DNA of 64,000 nt, taken from NCBI GenBank assembly GCA_965227455.1, contig OZ245752.1, forward strand, positions 5,146,001 to 5,210,000, in the 5' to 3' direction. Position numbers and translations under genes: made by a program. This DNA is from JABDIP01 sp965227455. GTDB taxonomy: Bacteria; Pseudomonadota; Alphaproteobacteria; DSM-16000; Inquilinaceae. The notes under the pieces were generated by a model. It saw nothing but the letters and a program-made list of their open reading frames with translations, had not been told where the DNA came from and ran no database searches. Of this stretch, positions 54,639-62,955 are shown piece by piece (positions within the stretch are counted from its first letter, which is position 1; every line of letters begins with the position of its first letter).

Positions 54639-56905
54639 TGGGCAAGCTCACGCGACGCGCATTCCTGGTCACCGGCGCCGCGGTGACGGGCGGACTGGTG
54701 GTCGGCGCGGGATATCTGTCCTCGATCGACATGACCGGGCTGGACGGGTCCATCAACGACGATGGCACGGTCAGCCTCAATGCCTGGATCCGCATTGCCG
54801 AGGACGGCACCATCACCTTCGCCGTACCGCGCACCGAGATGGGCCAGGGGGTGCATACCGCCTTGCCGATGCTCGTGGCCGAGGAGCTGGAAGTCTCCCT
54901 CGACGGCGACAACATCCGGGTCGAGCATCCGGTCGAGGAGCTGGCGGTCTACGCCAATTACACGCTGGGCCTGAACGTCCGGCCGGAGGAGGCGACCGGA
55001 CCTCTCTACTGGGCCGGCAAGAAGGTGTTCGGCATCTTCCCCTATATCGGCACCGGCGGCAGCACCAGCGTCGTCGCCGCCTGGGAGCCGCTTCGTGTCG
55101 CCGGCGCCTCGGCGCGGCTGATGTTGGCAGAGGCCGCAGCCGATGCCTGGCAGGTCTCGGCCGATGAGTGCTTCGGCGAGGACGGCCATATCGTGCATCG
55201 CCCGACCGGCCGCCGTCTGACCTATGGCGAGTTGGCCCGAGCGGCCGCGGCGAAGGCGCCGACCGAGAACCCGCCGCTGAAGCCGGCCAGCGAGTTCAAG
55301 CTGATCGGCCGGTCCACCGCCCGCCTGGACATTCCCTCGAAGGTCACCGGCGAGGCCACATTCGGCATTGATGTGACCCTGCCGAACATGGCCTATGCGT
55401 CGATCCGCCAGAGCCCGGTCTTTGGCGGCACCGTGCGGTCCATTGACGCCGATGCCGTGCGGTCGATGCCCGGAGTCATCGAGGTGGTGAACCTCGGCGA
55501 AGCGGTCGGCGTCGTGGCCGACAATACCTGGCATGCCAAGCAGGCGGTCAAGGCGCTGCCGGTCGAGTTCGACGACAGCGGCAATGCCGGCGGCGACTCG
55601 AGGCAGTGGCTGTCCGATATGCACCGGGCGCTGGATGCGGAAGAGGCCCATGCCTTCCGCGACGATGGCGATGTGGATGCGGTGATCGCCGGGTCGCAGC
55701 GCGTGGTCGAAGCGACCTACGAGACGCCGTTCCTGGCCCATGCCTGCATGGAGCCGATGAACTGCACCGCCCTGTTCGAGAACGGCAAGGCGGAGATCTG
55801 GATGAGCTCCCAGTCGCCGCTGACCGGCCGCTGGGGCGCCCAGCGCGGCGCCGAGCTGGTCGGTGCGGAGGTGACCGAGCCGGTCACCACCCATGTCACC
55901 CTCACCGGCGGCGGCTTCGGCCGGCGCGCCGATCTCGACCTGTCCAAGCAGGCGGTGGCGCTTGCGGCCTCGGTGCCTGGCCGCCCGGTCAAGCTGGTCT
56001 GGTCGCGCGAGGAGGACGTCCAGCACGACATGTACCGGCCGCCCGCGGTCAGCCGCTTTCGTGCGGCCCTGGACTCGGATGGCCATCCCGAAGCCTGGGA
56101 ACATCGGGTCGTCACCCAGTCGATCGAACACTCCTTCGGCGAGCGCAATCTGCCCTGGGGCGGTGGCAACGGCGCCAAGGATCGTCTCTCCATCGAGGGC
56201 GCGGCCCACCTTGCCTATGGGATCCCCAAGGCGCGGGTCGACCTGGTCGACTATCCGACGCCGGTGCCGGTCGGCTTCTGGCGCAGCGTCGGGCATTCCA
56301 ACAATGCCTTCTTCGTCGAGAGCTTCATCGACGAATGCGCTCACGCCGCCGGGACCGACCCGGTCGCCTATCGCCGCCGCCTGCTGGCCGACAGCCCGCG
56401 CCATCGCGCGGTATTGGACCTGTTGGCGGAGAAGGCGGGCTGGGGCCAGCCGCTGTCGGCCGGCCGCGGCCGAGGGGTGGCGCTGCACGAATCCTTCCGC
56501 TCGATCGTCGGCGAGGTGGTCGAGGTCACGGTGGCCGAGGACGGCGCGCTGGCCATCGACCGGGTAGTCTGCGTGGTGGATTGCGGCACGGTGATCAATC
56601 CCGACACCGTCAAGGCCCAGATGGAAGGCTCGATCCTGTTCGGCCTGACCGCGGCGCTCTATGGCGAGATCACCATCGAGGAGGGCCGTGTCGCGCAGTC
56701 CAACTTCTACGACTACGACATGCTGCGCATGGCCCAGGCGCCGGCGATCGAGACCCATATCGTGCCGAGCGCGGAGCCGCCCGGCGGCGTCGGCGAACCG
56801 GGCCTGCCCCCGGCAATCCCGGCCCTCACCAACGCCATCTTCGCGGCCTCGGGTGAACGGGTCCGGTCGCTGCCGGTCACGAAATCGGCGCTCTGGGTCG
56901 CCTAG
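54635..56905 (+). CDS. iorB: Isoquinoline 1-oxidoreductase beta-like molybdopterin subunit, Tat-exported
   Basis: This 756-residue large subunit of the xanthine dehydrogenase family has an N-terminal Tat motif ('LTRRAFLVTGAAVTGG'). 'RTEMGQGVHTALPMLVAEEL', 'CTALFENGKAEIWMSSQSP', 'TLTGGGFGRRADLD' and the C-terminal 'PGGVGEPGLPPAIPALTNAIFA' with the catalytic Glu region complete it. This is the IorB form, which is exported folded with its cofactor and its small partner, and oxidises aldehydes or N-heteroaromatics in the periplasm. No cytochrome or XdhC-type maturation gene is adjacent. Confidence 0.9.
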   Translation: MMGKLTRRAFLVTGAAVTGGLVVGAGYLSSIDMTGLDGSINDDGTVSLNAWIRIAEDGTITFAVPRTEMGQGVHTALPMLVAEELEVSLDGDNIRVEHPVEELAVYANYTLGLNVRPEEATGPLYWAGKKVFGIFPYIGTGGSTSVVAAWEPLRVAGASARLMLAEAAADAWQVSADECFGEDGHIVHRPTGRRLTYGELARAAAAKAPTENPPLKPASEFKLIGRSTARLDIPSKVTGEATFGIDVTLPNMAYASIRQSPVFGGTVRSIDADAVRSMPGVIEVVNLGEAVGVVADNTWHAKQAVKALPVEFDDSGNAGGDSRQWLSDMHRALDAEEAHAFRDDGDVDAVIAGSQRVVEATYETPFLAHACMEPMNCTALFENGKAEIWMSSQSPLTGRWGAQRGAELVGAEVTEPVTTHVTLTGGGFGRRADLDLSKQAVALAASVPGRPVKLVWSREEDVQHDMYRPPAVSRFRAALDSDGHPEAWEHRVVTQSIEHSFGERNLPWGGGNGAKDRLSIEGAAHLAYGIPKARVDLVDYPTPVPVGFWRSVGHSNNAFFVESFIDECAHAAGTDPVAYRRRLLADSPRHRAVLDLLAEKAGWGQPLSAGRGRGVALHESFRSIVGEVVEVTVAEDGALAIDRVVCVVDCGTVINPDTVKAQMEGSILFGLTAALYGEITIEEGRVAQSNFYDYDMLRMAQAPAIETHIVPSAEPPGGVGEPGLPPAIPALTNAIFAASGERVRSLPVTKSALWVA

Positions 56906-56931
56906 GAGCAAACGGTGACGGACGTGACCTT

Positions 56932-57055
56932 AGCCCCCTCACCCTAACCCTCTCCCGCAAGGGGAGAGGGAATCCCAGCCGGCCCAGATCGGACTCCTCT
57001 CCCCTTGTGGGAGAGGAAGGGGCCCGCGGCGAAGCCGTGGGAAGGTGAGGGGGCT
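56932..57055. repeat. Intergenic inverted repeat, family 1
   Basis: Arms AGCCCCCTCACCC and GGTGAGGGGGCT enclose CCCTCTCCCGCAAGGGGAGA-type stems. The unit closely matches 23869-24010, 59439-59580 and 62785-62930. It fills the space between the convergent iorB and Pcm-like genes. Confidence 0.8.
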
Positions 57056-57102
57056 GATGAAGGCTTGCGCAATGCGCTCGTGTTTGGCGGCGATCGGCCG
57101 GC

Positions 57103-57966
57103 CTACGGCGCTGGTGTTTCGACAGTCTGGGTCGAAAGGCAATACCCGTCCTCGTGCAGCCAGCAGCCTTTGCCGCTTTCGTGCGGATCCCGGCGCAGCG
57201 ACCGCACGGCCCTGGGACCAAGCAGGCCCGGGCGGCGAAGGGCGGCGACCAGCCTCTCGGCCTGCTCCGCACTCCGGCCGCTGGCGCAATGGATGATGCC
57301 GGTCCGGCCGACGAAGCGGGCGCCGTAGCGATCCCCAAGCCGGGTCACCAGCAAGAATTGTCCCCAGCCCTCCTGGCCCGTGAGCGGGACCAGAAGCCGC
57401 CCGTTATCGGCCAGGGAATCCAGCCAGAGCGACTCGATCGCGGTCACGCCGGCATTGACGATGATCGCGTCGCACTCGCCGGGGTCATGGGTGCGGCCGT
57501 CGCCGGCGACGGCCCGGACCTGAGGCCAGCCCGACAGGTTCGCCCGGGCCCGTTCGGCCAGGTGCCCGTCGAATTCCACCGCCTCCACATGCCCGTCAGG
57601 CCCGACGATCTCGGCCAGGATCGCCGAGTAGTAGCCGGTCCCGGTGCCGATGTGGCAGACGCGCTCGCCCCGCTTCAGGTCAATCCGGTCGTAGAGATAG
57701 GCCCACAGGCTGGGCTGGCCGTTGTTCAGGTCCCGCGCCGGATCGATGGCCACCAGGATGTCGTGATAGAGGTGTCGCGGGTCGTCGGTCTCAAGCGGCC
57801 CGTGATCGCGGCCGCCGGCCAGGATCTGCCACGGAGGAGGTCCAAGGAAGGCTTCGCGCGGCACCGCCGCGAAAGCGGCGATGACCGCGTCGGAGCGTGC
57901 CGGCGCCTGGAACCGCAGGCTCTCGGCGTACCAATGGCGGGCTGTTTCGAGATCGATCTCGCTCAT
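57103..57966 (-). CDS. Protein-L-isoaspartate O-methyltransferase-like protein
   Basis: This 287-residue SAM-dependent methyltransferase is of the Pcm family: 'VPREAFLGPPPW', 'LYHDILVAIDPARDLNNGQPSLWAYLYDRIDL', SAM motif I 'VCHIGTGTGYYSAILAEIVG', 'VEFDGHLAERARANLSGW' and 'DAIIVNAGVTAIESLW'. The C-terminal ~80 residues are extra compared with canonical Pcm. It may repair isoaspartate or modify another substrate. It lies downstream of the slipin gene on the same strand, 284 bases away across an inverted repeat. Confidence 0.78.
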   Translation of the reverse strand: MSEIDLETARHWYAESLRFQAPARSDAVIAAFAAVPREAFLGPPPWQILAGGRDHGPLETDDPRHLYHDILVAIDPARDLNNGQPSLWAYLYDRIDLKRGERVCHIGTGTGYYSAILAEIVGPDGHVEAVEFDGHLAERARANLSGWPQVRAVAGDGRTHDPGECDAIIVNAGVTAIESLWLDSLADNGRLLVPLTGQEGWGQFLLVTRLGDRYGARFVGRTGIIHCASGRSAEQAERLVAALRRPGLLGPRAVRSLRRDPHESGKGCWLHEDGYCLSTQTVETPAP

Positions 57967-58083
57967 CGACCTTGTCCGTCAATGTGGGCCAGGTCTCGGC
58001 ATACTCGCTGAACACTGACGGTGACAAGGCTCTGGCGGGACCCGGAATTGCCATTCCGTGGGCATCGGATTGGGCGGTGCCAT

Positions 58084-58172
58084 CCTCACCCTTCGACAGG
58101 CTCAGGATGAGGGTGATTGGGGGACGGACTGTGCCAAACGCACCCTCATCTTGAGCCTGTCGAAGGGTGAGG
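58084..58172. repeat. Inverted repeat, family 3 (32-bp arms)
   Basis: Arms 58084-58115 and 58141-58172 (beginning CCTCACCCTTCGACAGGCTC) are complementary with one mismatch around a 25-base loop. This is the widespread 'TTCGACAGGCTCA' type of bacterial intergenic palindrome. It lies between slipin and the Pcm-like gene. Confidence 0.85.
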
Positions 58173-58250
58173 TCGGCTGAGCCCGAACCCCATTTGCAGG
58201 CCCCGAACGCAAGGAAGGCCGGAACCCGCTATACGGATTCCGGCCTCCCC

Positions 58251-59393
58251 TCACGCCTTGCCCTCCTTTCGGTTTCGCGGCTTGATCCGGACCAGATCGT
58301 CCAGCACGCCATCCATGCCGTTGCCGACGATGACGTTGCCGACCTTCTCGGACACCTTCTCAAGCGCCTCCAGCTCCTTCAGCCGCAAGAGGACCGGGTT
58401 GTCCTCCATCAGCTTGGCGGTGTTCAGCAGGGACCGCGTGGCCGCGGTCTCCTCCCGCCGCTTGATGACGTTCGCCTGGGCGGTCTTCTCCGCCTCGATG
58501 ACCCGGTTCATCAGCTCCCGAACGTCGCCCGGAAGGATGATGTCCTTCACGCCGACGGACGGGACCTCGAGACCGGCGTCACCCAGGTTCGGCAGCAGCC
58601 GCTCGGCGATCGCCTCGTTGATGCCCAGCTTGTCGCCCAACACCTCCTCAAGCGTCCGGGTGCCGACCACCTGCCGGAGCGCGAACTGCAGCTCCTTGTA
58701 CAGGTAGTCCTGCAGCTTGGCGGTGGCGGACACCGCCTTGACCGGATCGGCGATCCGGTAGACGGCAGTGATGTTGGCCCGCAGACCGATCCGGTCCTTG
58801 GTCAACACCTCCTGGCCGGTCACCTCCAGGGTTTGCAGCCGCTGGTCGAGCAGGGCCACGCTGACCTTCCGGACCGCCTTGAAGAAGGCATACCGGCCCG
58901 GCTTCAGCTGCCGGTCGAGCACGCCATCGACGTACAGCAGACCGACATGGTCGCTCGGCACCTCGGCGGTCAGCACCAGGTTGGTGGCGGACAGCCAGGT
59001 GGCCGGCGCCACCAGCGCCTCCGGCACGGCGATCTCGGCCGCGACGTCATAGACCTCGACGGTGATCGCCCGCAGCCGCTTGCCGTAGAACGCCACGCCG
59101 CCCGGACCGACCATGTCGACCAGCTTGCCGTCGGCAAACACCGCGGCGACCTGGGTATCGCCCATGTCGACCACGACGAAGTACTCGTCGACCAGCGCCC
59201 GGTGCGTCAGCACCAGGGCCGCCAGCGCGAAGTCCTTCACCGGCATCTGCCGCAGGTCCAGCCGCCGCAGCTCAAGCTTGCCTTGGCCCGGCGCAAACCG
59301 GTGCACGCCCGGCTCCAGAACCTTCCGGAACGCCCGGTCCCGATACATCAGGCCGAGCTCGTAATCCGCAATCCGCTCGGTCTTCCAAACCAT
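58251..59393 (-). CDS. Slipin (SPFH/band 7) family protein
   Basis: This 380-residue SPFH protein is of the slipin type: an N-terminal 'ELGLMYRDRAFRKVLEPGVHRF' block, a central stomatin domain ('TGQEVLTKDRIGLRANITAVYRIADPVKA', 'LQFALRQVVGTRTLEEVLGDK', 'LGDAGLEVPSVGVKDIILPGDVRELM') and a helical oligomerisation tail. No membrane helix is visible, so it may bind membranes peripherally or form soluble rings. Long slipins like this one recur in RNA-repair operons (RtcR/RtcB type). Here two tRNA-like elements lie ~560 bases upstream on the same strand. GGGAGAAGG precedes the ATG. Confidence 0.87.
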   Translation of the reverse strand: MVWKTERIADYELGLMYRDRAFRKVLEPGVHRFAPGQGKLELRRLDLRQMPVKDFALAALVLTHRALVDEYFVVVDMGDTQVAAVFADGKLVDMVGPGGVAFYGKRLRAITVEVYDVAAEIAVPEALVAPATWLSATNLVLTAEVPSDHVGLLYVDGVLDRQLKPGRYAFFKAVRKVSVALLDQRLQTLEVTGQEVLTKDRIGLRANITAVYRIADPVKAVSATAKLQDYLYKELQFALRQVVGTRTLEEVLGDKLGINEAIAERLLPNLGDAGLEVPSVGVKDIILPGDVRELMNRVIEAEKTAQANVIKRREETAATRSLLNTAKLMEDNPVLLRLKELEALEKVSEKVGNVIVGNGMDGVLDDLVRIKPRNRKEGKA

Positions 59394-59438
59394 AATCCTT
59401 CTCCCAGTTCAGCGGACCCTTCGGGAAGTCATCCGAAA

Positions 59439-59580
59439 CCCCTCACCCTCCCACGGCTTCGCCGCGGGTCCCTCCCTCTCCCGCGAGGGGAGAGGGGCAA
59501 GTAGCGCGCCGGCCCATTTGGTTCCCTCTCCCCTTGTGGGAGAGGGAGGGACCCGCGCGTCAGCGTGGGAGGGTGAGGGG
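59439..59580. repeat. Intergenic inverted repeat, family 1
   Basis: CCCCTCACCCTCCCACGG to GTGGGAGGGTGAGGGG, with CCCTCTCCC/GGGAGAGGG inner stems. Almost identical to 23869-24010 and 62785-62930. It lies just upstream of the slipin start. Confidence 0.8.
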
Positions 59581-59919
59581 TCTACGAACGACCCCCCAAT
59601 CCGCAATCAATGTTTCTGTCCGTGTCGTACGTCGTGCCCTGCAGTCAGAGGATGACCGGAAGACGTCCGACGGTCCGGTGCGGATGCCCTCGGCGCCGCC
59701 TCTGCGGACGCGGGCGGCGGGCGGGGGTGCCGGCCGGCATGACGTCCGGGGACATCAGGGGCCGAACCGGCGTGCCCGCCCGCCTTGCGCGAGCGCTCGG
59801 GCGGCGGATCGAGAGCATTCGGAACACCGTTCCGCCCGGCCCCGCCGCCTCGCCGCGCGGCCGAAGCCTTGCGGTCTGGTGGCGACGCCTGGACGTCTTC
59901 CGGCACCCTTCATTGGTTC
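59581..59919. other. GC-rich intergenic stretch, no gene supported
   Basis: This is very GC-rich DNA between the family-1 repeat and the tRNA-like elements. Short minus-strand hairpins are visible, such as CGGAAC-GGT-GTTCCG (about 59819-59833). Open frames on both strands lack ribosome sites and have the composition of random GC-rich frames. It would be the leader or spacer of a minus-strand transcript toward slipin. Confidence 0.4.
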
Positions 59920-59953
59920 TTCGCGTTATGGCGAAACCTGATTTCCAGTCAGG
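59920..59953 (-). ncRNA. Anticodon-arm-like hairpin plus second hairpin (tRNA fragment-like)
   Basis: On the minus strand CCTGA-CTGGAAA-TCAGG (59937-59953) forms a five-pair stem with a seven-base loop having T at the position of U33 and GGA as would-be anticodon (Ser type). It is followed by TTCGC-N6-GCGAA (59920-59935), like the long variable arm of a serine tRNA. No D-, T- or acceptor arm is found. It directly abuts the tRNA-like element at 59953. Confidence 0.4.
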
Positions 59954-60025
59954 CGGATGAGGGGAGTTGAACCCCCGACTCCAAGGTCCGTAGCCTTGTG
60001 CTCTTCCAATCTGAGCTACATCCTG
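59953..60025 (-). tRNA. tRNA-like element B (anticodon ACG, Arg-type; incomplete acceptor stem)
   Basis: Minus-strand cloverleaf: TA at 8-9, D-arm GCTC/GAGC with the loop AGATTGGAA, anticodon stem CAAGG/CCTTG with loop CTACGGA (anticodon ACG), and T-arm GGGGG-TTCAACT-CCCCT. The acceptor stem has only five pairs (GGATG/CATCC); positions 1-72 and 2-71 would be C-C and A-G. No CCA follows. Arms fold well, so it is likely made or recently decayed; normal charging is doubtful. A translating tRNA is the alternative. Confidence 0.6.
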
Positions 60026-60098
60026 GTTGCAATGGTGGGAATCGAACCCACGACCTCCGAGGCTATCCTCGGCGCTCTGCACGCTGAGCTACATTGCC
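60024..60098 (-). tRNA. tRNA-like element A (six-base anticodon loop, encoded CCA)
   Basis: Minus-strand cloverleaf: acceptor GGCAATG/CATTGCA (six pairs, first mispaired), TA at 8-9, D-stem GCTC/GAGC but a loop without GG (AGCGTGCA), and anticodon stem CCGAG/CTCGG closing a six-base loop GATAGC instead of seven. The T-arm GTGGG-TTCGATT-CCCAC is perfect, and ACCA follows the acceptor. The six-base anticodon loop argues against decoding. Its CCA overlaps the 5' end of element B, so the two are in tandem and would need processing apart. Confidence 0.6.
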
Positions 60099-60109
60099 GT
60101 GCGGGCACG

Positions 60110-60505
60110 TGGCTCCGCTGAGCCCGGGATTGCCCTCGACACACGCAAGACCCATTACGGGGCCGCAAGCGCGCCGGCCGGGTCTACAGAACCCGTACCG
60201 CTGAGGTCGCACCCAACGTACCGTCCAATGAAGCCGTGCAACCCAAAAGGGTGCCGGCCTGTTCCTATGTTCCGTGTATTCGTTTCACGGTCCTGCCCTC
60301 CGTCTCGTGACTGTGTCCGGGCAGGACACGACGCAACGCGCGTGTCAGGCCCTGAGTGTGCCTGATTGCCAAGGCAATCGATGTATCGATCCAAACGCCA
60401 TGGGTGCGTCCGTAGTTGCGTGTCTTCCCCGCGATGGGGTCGGGGTGGATACATCCGATAGGTGTGGCTTGTCAACCGCGCCGATGAAATTTTCTGTCCT
60501 GCCGC
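60110..60505 (-). ncRNA. Structured non-coding region between DUF1523 and the tRNA-like pair
   Basis: These ~400 bases have no supported protein gene. Perfect stems are seen: GTCCTGCCC/GGGCAGGAC (60290-60298 with 60319-60327), GATTGCC/GGCAATC (60364-60379), a long-range eight-pair stem (60380-60387 with 60448-60455) enclosing CCCC/GGGG (60427-60439). Such density suggests a leader or a small structured RNA upstream of the tRNA-like elements on the minus strand. The strand and ends are inferred. Confidence 0.4.
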
Positions 60506-61183
60506 CTATCGCGGCCGCCCGCCCTGCCCGTATCGGCTGCGGCGTTCCGCCCGGCGGTCCTGGCGGTTGGCGCGGGTCCAGCGCCAGAGCTGGCCGAGGC
60601 TGGTGGAGGCGTTGTCGAAGCGCTGGTCCAGCGCCAGCTTGTCCATGAACGGCGTCCAGACCCGCTCCTTGAACCGCCGCCAGGCCCACCACAGAACCAG
60701 GAACACGACTGCCAGCCAGAAGAAGAAGACGATGCGGAAGATCGGGATCGGGTAATGGTCCGGGCCCGGTGCCGTTTCGACATTCACCGCGTTCGGGAAC
60801 ATCGAGAAGATCTCAATGCGCCAGCCATAGTGTCTGACGATCACCCAATTCGGCGCCTCGGCGGTCGAGCGCATGTCCTGCGCCTCGGTCTGCAGGTTGC
60901 CGGAATCGAATTTGAAGTAGAACGGGAAGCCCCAGCCGGTCTCCTCGTTGCGATAGACTCTGGGCCGCCCGTCCGGCCACACCGCGTTGATGAAGCGCAC
61001 GTCGCGGGTGATGGCGGAGAGGTTGACCGCGTCCTCCTCCACGAAGTCCCGGGACAGCACGTTCATGCGCTTCACATCGGTGTCGACCACCCGGACCACG
61101 TCGTTGGAGGGCAGGTAGAAATCCAGGAAGGCCAGCGCCACCAGCACCAGCAGGATCCTGATACCCCAGGTGAAGTACTTCAC
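60506..61183 (-). CDS. DUF1523 membrane protein
   Basis: This 225-residue protein has two membrane helices (residues ~6-24 and ~148-168) flanking a periplasmic domain. 'FYLPSNDVVRVVDTDVKRM', 'NAVWPDGRPRVYRNEETGWGFPFYFKFDSGNL', 'VRHYGWRIEIFSMFPNAV' are the DUF1523 marks. The C-terminal tail is basic and cytoplasmic. AAGGAGG precedes the GTG at 61183. DUF1523 genes are commonly beside DUF6638 and an AAA ATPase, as here. Function unknown. Confidence 0.85.
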   Translation of the reverse strand: MKYFTWGIRILLVLVALAFLDFYLPSNDVVRVVDTDVKRMNVLSRDFVEEDAVNLSAITRDVRFINAVWPDGRPRVYRNEETGWGFPFYFKFDSGNLQTEAQDMRSTAEAPNWVIVRHYGWRIEIFSMFPNAVNVETAPGPDHYPIPIFRIVFFFWLAVVFLVLWWAWRRFKERVWTPFMDKLALDQRFDNASTSLGQLWRWTRANRQDRRAERRSRYGQGGRPR

Positions 61184-61269
61184 GGCACGGCCCTCCTTTG
61201 GTCGGGCAATAGGGTGGGCGCGAAATGCTGTCCATTGACCCAGAGAGCGGTCATCTCACCCCAACCCAT

Positions 61270-61360
61270 CGTCATTCCCGCGAAAGCGGGAATCCAGATT
61301 GCACGGTCTCGATGGCGGCACCGTCGCAACACCTGGATTCCCGCTTTCGCGGGAATGACG
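61270..61360. repeat. Inverted repeat, family 2 (28-bp perfect arms)
   Basis: Arms 61270-61297 and 61333-61360 are perfect complements and identical to those at 41087-41177; the 35-base loop differs. It lies between the DUF6638 and DUF1523 genes, where it would interrupt a shared minus-strand transcript. Confidence 0.88.
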
Positions 61361-61415
61361 GTAGAGCGTTTGGTCGAATTCGCCGAACGCATCGCTACCG
61401 CAGTCAGCCCTGCCC

Positions 61416-62735
61416 TCATTTCCGTTTCCCCCAGGGGCCCTTCACTTGCGGGTCATGGCCGTAGAGGTGGTCCCAGACCTCGCTTTGCCGGCCCTGGTAA
61501 TGGCGGGCCAGATAGTCGGCGACCAGGGTCCGGCGATGGTCTGGCCAGGTTTCGTAGAGTTCGTAGAACCGCTCCTTGTTGCAGATGAACAGCTGCCGAC
61601 AGTCGAGCGGCGTCATCCGCGCCAGCAGATGGTTCACCAGGTCGCGGTCCTTATGCTTGCTGGAACGATAAAGGTAGAAGAAGGCCGGATCCTCCGGATC
61701 GATCGCCGGTGCGGAGCCGTCCTGCTCGATGCCGCGCAGCACCCGCTGCAGGTCGTGGAACTCCTCCGGCAGCTCGTCGACGTTCTGCTGCACATAGCGG
61801 CGCAGCGTCACCGGATCGTAATGCTCGATCTCGTCGGCATCGGCCTCCTCGCCGGCGTGGGCGAGGGCGATCAGGTCCAGCTTCTCCGCCAGGATCTCGC
61901 GCGATTCCCGGTCGTCGCGATCGTGGATTCGCTCCACCAGCCCATCGCCGATCAGGAACGCCGCCAGCGCCTTTCGGTCGGAGATCGGCACATGCCGGAA
62001 GCCGGTCGTCCTGTCGGTATGTGCCTTGACCCCGTCATCGCCGCCGCCGCAATGGATCAGCGTCGGCTTGCGGGTGGCGTTGAACACGTAGAGCCCATCC
62101 AGGTGCGACGTGTAGAAATCGGTGTGCTCGTAGCGCAGCACCTCGGGCACCAGCGGGTGGGTGCGGACATCGCCCACCGCCTCGGCAAGGGCGATGATCT
62201 CCTGCAGGCGGTCGTCGTCGTTCCAGGCGGTGTCGCTGCGCTCGAACTCCTCGATATGGCGGTTGAGGCGGTGGGCCTTCATGACCAGCTTGCGCGGCGT
62301 GCGCACCTTGACCCGGATGTTCTTGATCGAGGTGATGTCGGCCAGGTTGCTGATCTTGTAGACCGAATCCTCCAGCTCGCCGAACACCGCGTCCCGGGCG
62401 GTCAGGCCGAACAGCGCCTCGCGGTTGTCGGAGATGAAGCGCTTCAGGATGTCCCGGCTGCAGGAGAAGGTGGCGTCCAGCAGCGGCAGATAGGCCTGCT
62501 CGACGGTCAGCAGGATGAACATCCGGTTGCAGCCCTGGGGGTTGAGATAGCTGGGATCGTCCAGCTCCTCGGCGATCTCCGGCGAGAACCCGCTCTGGTC
62601 GATGCGGAACCGCTCCAGCGCGGTTGGCCGGCCATGCAGCAGTTCCAGCGCGCTGTTGTACCGGTCCCGCAGGATCGGCGTGGAAACCTCGAACAGGTTC
62701 CCGTAGATCAGATCGTTTTCCGCCAGCCGGTGCAT
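61416..62735 (-). CDS. DUF6638 family protein
   Basis: This 439-residue soluble protein opens 'LAENDLIYGNLFEVSTPILRDRYNSALELLHGRPTALERFRID', the DUF6638 start, followed by 'GCNRMFILLTVEQAYLPLLDATFS' and 'FSCSRDILKRFI'. The rest is charged and mostly helical, with a Lys/Arg-rich end. No catalytic motif is recognised. It lies between an AAA+ ATPase and DUF1523, a grouping I recall from Rhodobacterales genomes; the ATPase may act on it or with it. The start's ribosome site is weak. Confidence 0.82.
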   Translation of the reverse strand: MHRLAENDLIYGNLFEVSTPILRDRYNSALELLHGRPTALERFRIDQSGFSPEIAEELDDPSYLNPQGCNRMFILLTVEQAYLPLLDATFSCSRDILKRFISDNREALFGLTARDAVFGELEDSVYKISNLADITSIKNIRVKVRTPRKLVMKAHRLNRHIEEFERSDTAWNDDDRLQEIIALAEAVGDVRTHPLVPEVLRYEHTDFYTSHLDGLYVFNATRKPTLIHCGGGDDGVKAHTDRTTGFRHVPISDRKALAAFLIGDGLVERIHDRDDRESREILAEKLDLIALAHAGEEADADEIEHYDPVTLRRYVQQNVDELPEEFHDLQRVLRGIEQDGSAPAIDPEDPAFFYLYRSSKHKDRDLVNHLLARMTPLDCRQLFICNKERFYELYETWPDHRRTLVADYLARHYQGRQSEVWDHLYGHDPQVKGPWGKRK

Positions 62736-62784
62736 ATGGTCAACCGCGCTTCGACCTTGGAGAGATTGGTGCCGACATCGGCAT

Positions 62785-62930
62785 CCCCCTCACCCGCCCA
62801 CGGCTTTGCCGCGGGTACCTCCCTCTCCCACCAGGGGAGAGGGGTATCAACAACGCGCCATGCGAATTGGCCCCTCTCCCCTTGCGGGAGAGGGAGGGAC
62901 CCGCGCGATAGCGTGGGAGGGTGAGGGGGC
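62785..62930. repeat. Intergenic inverted repeat, family 1
   Basis: CCCCCTCACCCGCCCACGG to GTGGGAGGGTGAGGGGG with inner CCCTCTCCC/GGGAGAGGG stems. It lies between the AAA+ ATPase and DUF6638 genes. Confidence 0.8.
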
Positions 62931-62955
62931 TTGGTCGCGTCCACATGCCGTTGCG

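Noticed and set aside
59953..60098. Plain functional tRNA-Arg and tRNA-Ile calls
   Set aside because: One has a six-base anticodon loop and a D-loop without GG, the other a five-pair acceptor stem and no CCA; both are reported as tRNA-like instead.
60240..60265. Sigma-54-type promoter (GGCAC...TTGCA) on the minus strand near the RNA elements
   Set aside because: The GG and GC boxes are 14 bases apart rather than 10, so the spacing does not fit; nor was a better match found upstream of slipin.
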